Below are positions 60,501 to 64,000 of a stretch of DNA of 64,000 bases, piece by piece. Position 1 is the stretch's first letter, and the number at the start of each line of letters is the position of its first letter. The translations under genes and the position numbers were made by a program. The notes beneath the pieces were generated by a model that had not been told where the DNA came from, searched no databases, and was given only the letters and a program-made list of their open reading frames with translations. Origin of the DNA: Diplonema japonicum (Eukaryota; Euglenozoa; Diplonemea; Diplonemida; Diplonemidae); assembly GCA_964019335.1 (NCBI GenBank), contig OZ025684.1, positions 525,038 through 589,037 of the forward strand. Direction: 5' to 3'.

Positions 60501-62252
60501 GCCTCGCCGGGAGGAGAAGACACGGAGATGGTCGGAACAGGATCCAGCGAGAGGGCTGGGCAGGGAGGGGAGCTTGACCCGAAGGCCCAGGAAGATGGGA
60601 AGAGACAAGGGGCGACTGACGCTGCGGTGAACCAGACCTTGGACCAGTGTCCTAAGGGGGATACGGAGGCCCAGAGGGACTCGAACAAGGGGGACCAGAG
60701 TGCGACAACTGCTACGAGGAAGATGACCGTGAGCGAATTCTGTAGGGAACAAGCTGCGAAGAGACAGGGCGGTGGGAGGACTCTGAAGCCGCAGGCGGAT
60801 GACGCCCCCGAAGGGACCAAAGAGGGCGGGAACGCACCGAGCGGAGGCAGCCAGTCGGGGCCTGACACACCTAGGGGTGGGATCCAGACGCCGGAGGGAG
60901 ATCAGCTGATGGGAGTCGGGGCACCGGAAAGGGAACAGCAGGTGGAAGTAGGGGGAGACTTCGTTCAGCTTGACCCGATTGATGTGGTGATGGGCATCCC
61001 AATTCCGAGAGCGATGGTGCCACTGAGGGCGAGGCCGGGGGACCGACTGCTCAAGTTCATCATCCAGTTCGAGGGCCGGGTGGAGATCATCCTTGAAGAA
61101 GGAACGGACCCTGGAAGGGAGAGGACTGAGGAGATGCTTCTTGCGAAGGCCGAGTCGCTGGGTGTTCCACTGGAGGTGGCTATGGCTGGCCAGATTGGTA
61201 TCGCTGGACTTGGATACATGATGGTAAAGCAGTACTTCGCAAGCTTGGAAGGTGGGTCGGACGGAGAGCGCCGCAGCCGCATTGTGGGTTGTGAGGTGCA
61301 GAAGTCGGAAACATACCGCGAGTTCGAGTTCCCGAGGACGGTCCAGGATTTCCAGATCACGTACGCGTGTGGGTGTTCGGCGGTGCAACCTGTTCGTTTC
61401 AAGGGTGGCGTGCTCAAGGGGACTCTGGAAACGGCATGGAGGGTGGTCAAGTTGCAGACCCGGGGGTGCAGACACCACCCGACACCGGGGAAGGAAGGGG
61501 TAGTGGGCATTGCGGCGGGAGCCGGCGCTACCAAGGTGACACTACGTGAGTTCTTGGAGAGGTGCGACGCAAGGATAAGGGCCCCAGTGGGAAAGGTCAA
61601 GGACCTGATCAAAGTGAAGGCGTGGGTGAGGGATGGAAGGAAGGTCACCCTCGACGTCTACGAGGGGAGGGGGCCCTGCGAGAAGGAGACGAGGCGCACT
61701 GTCCAGGACCATCTGCGGAAGATGGGTGTTGAAGAGGTCGACCTGCAGTCAGCGGTGGTGACGGTCCCGGGGTTGTTCGAGGACGTCTCCTTTGAGAGGT
61801 ACCTTGGGCTGTTGGCCCGGAAGAAGGAGGAAGACAGGGAGAGGCGGCCTGAGGTGGTTGCCACGGACCTCCCCACCCTGGAAGAGCTGAAGTGGAGCAA
61901 GAAGGACAAGAAGCGGGCCCGGGCCCGATCGGCCAGTACTGACTCGGATTGTGTGGAGGGTGGCTACATCTATCTGAAGGGTACGGGGGCGGATGGCACC
62001 GTGGTCGAAGCCAACATATGCAGGGGTGAGCTCAAGGGGATGACCGGGCCCCAGTTCAAGTTCTTGGCGGAGCACAGGTTGATGGAAGAGCTGGGGAGCG
62101 ACGACCTGGTGCGGGACACGGTCAAGGTGCGCAACAAGGAGAACTGGGCCCCGGTGAACAGTGCGGTGGCTTGGCTGCAGCTCGAGTCGGGGAGGGCACG
62201 GGTGGGGCCCATACCCCACAAGAAGAGGTCCAAAGGCTCGCTGGCCAGATAG
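57120..62252 (+). CDS. Retroelement ORF3: reverse transcriptase and restriction-like endonuclease
   Basis: A 1710-codon frame, overlapping ORF2 by 425 bases in the +1 frame; real ORF3 sequence probably begins near 57300 (LERCLVCRGCVWKGQGCHDE). RT blocks: GTAAGPTGLRAQHI (about 294), VILKIDYANAFNSV, GVQQGDPMGPLLFSLAIQPL, FYLDDGVLVG (catalytic Asp pair near 516-517) and GLKVKPQKCEL. A Cys/His finger (CHDPRCKTEG...DHAQGC, about 832) leads into a restriction-like endonuclease with RPADVFFPG and AMDVVIVHP (about 893-912), followed by KAEHYKRQKY. This order is that of early-branching, often site-specific non-LTR elements (R2/CRE types). From about 1020 an acidic/Gln-rich linker and about 450 unexplained residues follow. 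Confidence 0.88.
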   Translation: MRSLDTGRQGCWTRWGQGTSNSCTVRWRTALGRSAKARPRSTRQGYGSVTWMGTWRVMRSRESVLRRLDLERCLVCRGCVWKGQGCHDECKKAVRREGEYTTPPPAPTRTELPSLEAIAAMNVTTMGSIPTSLQRLWGLTLKHTLGRAVKDNTEEAWLLVAMLPKACLWKKRGGKKRDKETELSVQARLEEWEKGNYMALWNKLESGEKGEPKNDEVSKVARATELCSKGRFSAGNAALVAQGLAEDNEDCWRALQSKHPEPLHPQWDNPAKTKEAVEVLPEEVLDAIRDFPRGTAAGPTGLRAQHIKDAVDGAFESQGCLMSVTRAVNALARGTAPREVAPLMAGANLVALKKNDRDVRPIAVGDVLRRLVGKSLVKKIAPEVASSYLKKGGQVGVSVPAGMEAAIHTIRQYVDRERGNKQENKVILKIDYANAFNSVCRRQLCSQAYEQASGLYAWADWCYRVPSQLYYNGKVIKSQEGVQQGDPMGPLLFSLAIQPLVNKISEDCNLDILQFYLDDGVLVGNVDEVRKAYNILCELSGMIGLKVKPQKCELIWVSGDLPQTVEDTGFDGLTEENFHKERNFMLLGAPIGSPEYTQAFLNKRLDALEENFDMLTKVGRQTGYTLLRYCSSYSKLVFYMRVVPDSHVGGVMHRFDEMVRKTMSKVCGMQFENGSKEWQQAKLSVKVGGLGMRSCQEHLRAANMASRASTMKLCKELDPKYEHGLEGGVWGSWLEWFNRTKGGMQITPDMVAKAPHICSQRWLSRVLDEKALEDLLAKADARSRARLMSESMHYAGAWLTATPDFYNQLSDNEFGALIKWWLGAPVYKQGESCHDPRCKTEGMDVWGDHAQGCGNARIARHDRVKETIHRHCQWAGVSATMEKTGLIPGSSQRPADVFFPGGVGGSRPMAMDVVIVHPRNESCVNQAAKTAGYAAAKAEHYKRQKYEAELAKTRVAFVPFAMETFGGFGEAAVYLTKKLSRSIAARAHGDRVSIHRRVVQEVSTAMMRSIAGALLVKGPVQLDPGPPVPDGEEEKKDNEEANNEPNTESNTDLTEDSFGNEKTTEAEESSEREVKGQGGGPPITVAHQLDALLEQTKKDLDARMQQQRKAEPVEGGTQGKAGAGLEAASPGGEDTEMVGTGSSERAGQGGELDPKAQEDGKRQGATDAAVNQTLDQCPKGDTEAQRDSNKGDQSATTATRKMTVSEFCREQAAKRQGGGRTLKPQADDAPEGTKEGGNAPSGGSQSGPDTPRGGIQTPEGDQLMGVGAPEREQQVEVGGDFVQLDPIDVVMGIPIPRAMVPLRARPGDRLLKFIIQFEGRVEIILEEGTDPGRERTEEMLLAKAESLGVPLEVAMAGQIGIAGLGYMMVKQYFASLEGGSDGERRSRIVGCEVQKSETYREFEFPRTVQDFQITYACGCSAVQPVRFKGGVLKGTLETAWRVVKLQTRGCRHHPTPGKEGVVGIAAGAGATKVTLREFLERCDARIRAPVGKVKDLIKVKAWVRDGRKVTLDVYEGRGPCEKETRRTVQDHLRKMGVEEVDLQSAVVTVPGLFEDVSFERYLGLLARKKEEDRERRPEVVATDLPTLEELKWSKKDKKRARARSASTDSDCVEGGYIYLKGTGADGTVVEANICRGELKGMTGPQFKFLAEHRLMEELGSDDLVRDTVKVRNKENWAPVNSAVAWLQLESGRARVGPIPHKKRSKGSLAR

Positions 62253-62403
62253 GCCAGCGGGGGTGTGGGGGGCTGTTCTCCCCCCCCCCCCGCCATAGGA
62301 AGATGTGAAACTTTTTTTTTTTTTTTTCTGAGAAAAAAAAAAGGGAAAAATAAAAGAATAGGAACAGGTGCTACAACGGCCAGGCTAGATAGAACCACTT
62401 AGA
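62253..62403 (+). other. Retroelement 3' UTR
   Basis: Begins after the ORF3 stop with a C run (about 62280-62291), a T tract (62311-62327) and an A tract, ending GATAGAACCACTTAGA, the same end as the truncated copy at 51477. The sequence beyond it here is a T tract rather than an SL fragment. Confidence 0.7.
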
Positions 62404-62944
62404 TTTTTTTTTTTTTTCCTTTTTTTTTTTTTTTCTTTTTGTTTTTCCTTTTTTTTTTTTTTTTTTTTTTTATTTTTCTGTTTTTCTTTTTCTTTTTCTT
62501 TTTGAAGTGGAACCATCTCGGTCGACGTTTTTTTTTTTTTTTTCTTTTTTCTTTTGTGGTGATGTGTTTTTCCTGTTTTTGATTTTCTTCTTCCCCCGCT
62601 CTATGCTTTTTCGCATGGACATTGGTCACTCTGCCCCTTTCCCCTTTTTTGATTCTCCCTCTTTCCCCCTCCTAAATTTTACCCCCTGCCCCACTCATTC
62701 CTCCCTAGTATGTTTTTGAATTTGCCTCTTCTTCTTTTAAGCCTTTTTTGAGATTTTTATTTTTGAATTTTTATCATTTGGAGTTGCTTCTTCTTCTTCC
62801 CCTCTCCCTCCCATAAAGAAAAAGAGAAACCCATGCCTTCCTCCCAGGTTGGAACTTGATTGTCTGTTTTGGAATATTTTTATTTTCTCTTAAGATTTAT
62901 CGTGCCTTGTGTGTCTTTTGAAGAAAAAAAAAAAAAAAAAAACA
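62404..62944. other. T-rich spacer, no gene
   Basis: Mostly T with C (62404-62560 is almost pure pyrimidine), then mixed CT-rich DNA and an A tract at about 62922-62941. The frames read as Lys runs on the minus strand. Nothing functional is recognised. Confidence 0.6.
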
Positions 62945-63086
62945 TTCTCAAGTCCCCCTTTTTATTTATTTTCTCAAGTCCCCCTTTTTATTTATTTTCT
63001 CAAGTCCCCCTTTTTATTTATTTTCTCAAGTCCCCCTTTTTATTTATTTTCTCAAGTCCCCCTTTTTATTTATTTTCTCAAGTCCC

Positions 63087-63093
<7 letters not shown>
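62945..63093. repeat. 26-bp tandem repeat
   Basis: Five to six copies of TTCTCAAGTCCCCCTTTTTA plus TTTATT, without differences between the full copies that I can see, followed by an A tract of about 44 bases (63095-63138). Confidence 0.85.
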
Positions 63094-63140
<47 letters not shown>

Positions 63141-63150
63141 CGTGGGTGGC

Positions 63151-64000
63151 ACCCGCAAACCCGCAAACCCGCAAACCCGCAAACCCGCAAACCCGCAAAC
63201 CCGCAAACCCGCAAACCCGCAAACCCGCAAACCCGCAAACCCGCAAACCCGCAAACCCGCAAACCCGCAAACCCGCAAACCCGCAAACCCGCAAACCCGC
63301 AAACCCGCAAACCCGCAAACCCGCAAACCCGCAAACCCGCAAACCCGCAAACCCGCAAACCCGCAAACCCGCAAACCCGCAAACCCGCAAACCCGCAAAC
63401 CCGCAAACCCGCAAACCCGCAAACCCGCAAACCCGCAAACCCGCAAACCCGCAAACCCGCAAACCCGCAAACCCGCAAACCCGCAAACCGCAAACCCGCA
63501 AACCCGCAAACCCGCAAACCCGCAAACCCGCAAACCCGCAAACCCGCAAACCCGCAAACCCGCAAACCCGCAAACCCGCAAACCCGCAAACCCGCAAACC
63601 CGCAAACCGCAAACCCGCAAACCCGCAAACCCGCAAACCCGCAAACCCGCAAACCCGCAAACCCGCAAACCCGCAAACCCGCAAACCCGCAAACCCGCAA
63701 ACCCGCAAACCCGCAAACCCGCAAACCCGCAAACCCGCAAACCCGCAAACCCGCAAACCCGCAAACCCGCAAACCCGCAAACCCGCAAACCCGCAAACCC
63801 GCAAACCCGCAAACCCGCAAACCCGCAAACCCGCAAACCCGCAAACCCGCAAACCCGCAAACCCGCAAACCCGCAAACCCGCAAACCCGCAAACCCGCAA
63901 ACCCGCAAACCCGCAAACCCGCAAACCCGCAAACCCGCAAACCCGCAAACCCGCAAACCCGCAAACCCGCAAACCCGCAAACCCGCAAACCCGCAAACCC
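63151..64000. repeat. 8-bp satellite (ACCCGCAA)n
   Basis: About 106 head-to-tail copies continue to the end of the window. Only two units are changed: each lacks one C (near 63487 and 63605). The unit contains one CpG, which is kept throughout. All three frames on the minus strand are open because an 8-bp unit without stops reads as a cycling peptide; they are not genes. Confidence 0.9.

Larger units (their letters stand above)
52751..62403 (+). mobile_element. SL-associated non-LTR retrotransposon (AlkB-OTU-RT-RLE)
   Basis: About 9.65 kb. Order: SL exon copy (52751), ORF1 (53029-53721), a second SL exon copy (53617-53654), ORF2 with AlkB, zinc-finger and OTU regions (53690-57544), ORF3 with reverse transcriptase and restriction-like endonuclease (57120-62252), and a 3' UTR to GATAGAACCACTTAGA (62403). 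There are no LTRs. Its reading frames are CpG-rich and nearly intact, so it appears young, with one frame change between ORF2 and ORF3. The endonuclease type and the SL association recall CRE/SLACS/CZAR elements, which insert in SL RNA genes. The exact 5' boundary is uncertain: it may begin at 52751, 52789 or 53617. Confidence 0.75.

Noticed and set aside
60162-61478. 438-codon minus-strand frame under ORF3
   Set aside because: Antisense of a GC-rich coding region with no domain; the plus strand is continuous with the RT frame.
63070-63996. Three overlapping frames of about 300 codons reading RVCGFAGL
   Set aside because: An 8-bp satellite without stops is open in all frames.
63151-64000. 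Telomere at the right end of the window
   Set aside because: The repeat runs C-rich toward the 3' end of the plus strand, opposite to telomere polarity for a right end, and is not TTAGGG-like.

Overview
The window looks like nuclear DNA of a euglenozoan protist, most likely a diplonemid. Three lines of evidence support this. (1) At 51478, 52751 and 53617 there are copies of a sequence ending ACAGTTTCTGTACTTTATTG, which resembles the 3' half of euglenozoan spliced-leader (SL) exons. (2) From 1 to about 43 kb every gene I accept lies on the minus strand, closely spaced, as in a polycistronic unit. Most start codons follow a pyrimidine-rich stretch and a CACAG/CTACAG-type acceptor by about 5-35 bases, as expected for trans-splicing. 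(3) Cis-introns are tiny (33-54 nt) and mostly begin GTATG. The diplonemid assignment relies partly on my memory of SL sequences. No species is claimed.

Layout, 1-43 kb (all minus strand): a sulfatase; three tandem membrane-anchored alpha-carbonic anhydrases; an NTF2-like protein; an SGNH/PC-esterase; a type I membrane protein with a prion-like motif; a three-exon DUF5054/GH38-like protein; a Kelch-cytochrome b561 fusion; a Cwf18/CCDC12 splicing factor; a CAP-Gly coiled-coil protein; two mucin-like paralogues that share an intron position; a small basic protein; a receptor-like protein with a degenerate class III cyclase domain; an EamA/DMT transporter; two tandem alpha/beta hydrolases; AP-1 mu adaptin (three exons); a possible SPRY-like protein; a cysteine-rich type I membrane protein; a tiny two-exon gene; and a second SGNH/PC-esterase. 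Many of these are secreted or surface proteins. Tandem paralogues carry identical blocks that suggest gene conversion.

Layout, 43-52.7 kb: a broken ubiquitin-like/leucine-rich-repeat gene, then a mosaic of inverted repeats, minisatellites, homopolymers and 5'-truncated retroelement ends. Differences between repeat copies are mostly CpG to TpG/CpA, the signature of deamination at methylated CpG.

Layout, 52.7-62.4 kb (plus strand): a roughly 9.6-kb non-LTR retrotransposon. It has a Gln-rich ORF1; an ORF2 with an AlkB-like dioxygenase, zinc fingers and an OTU protease; and an ORF3 with reverse transcriptase, a restriction-like endonuclease and a long unexplained C-terminal region. DNA copies of the SL exon sit at its 5' end and directly before ORF2, and a truncated copy of its 3' end abuts another SL fragment. 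This recalls the SL-gene-targeting CRE/SLACS/CZAR elements of trypanosomatids and is the most interesting system here.

Layout, 62.4-64 kb: pyrimidine-rich DNA, a 26-bp tandem repeat, a long A tract, and about 850 bp of an 8-bp satellite that runs off the window.
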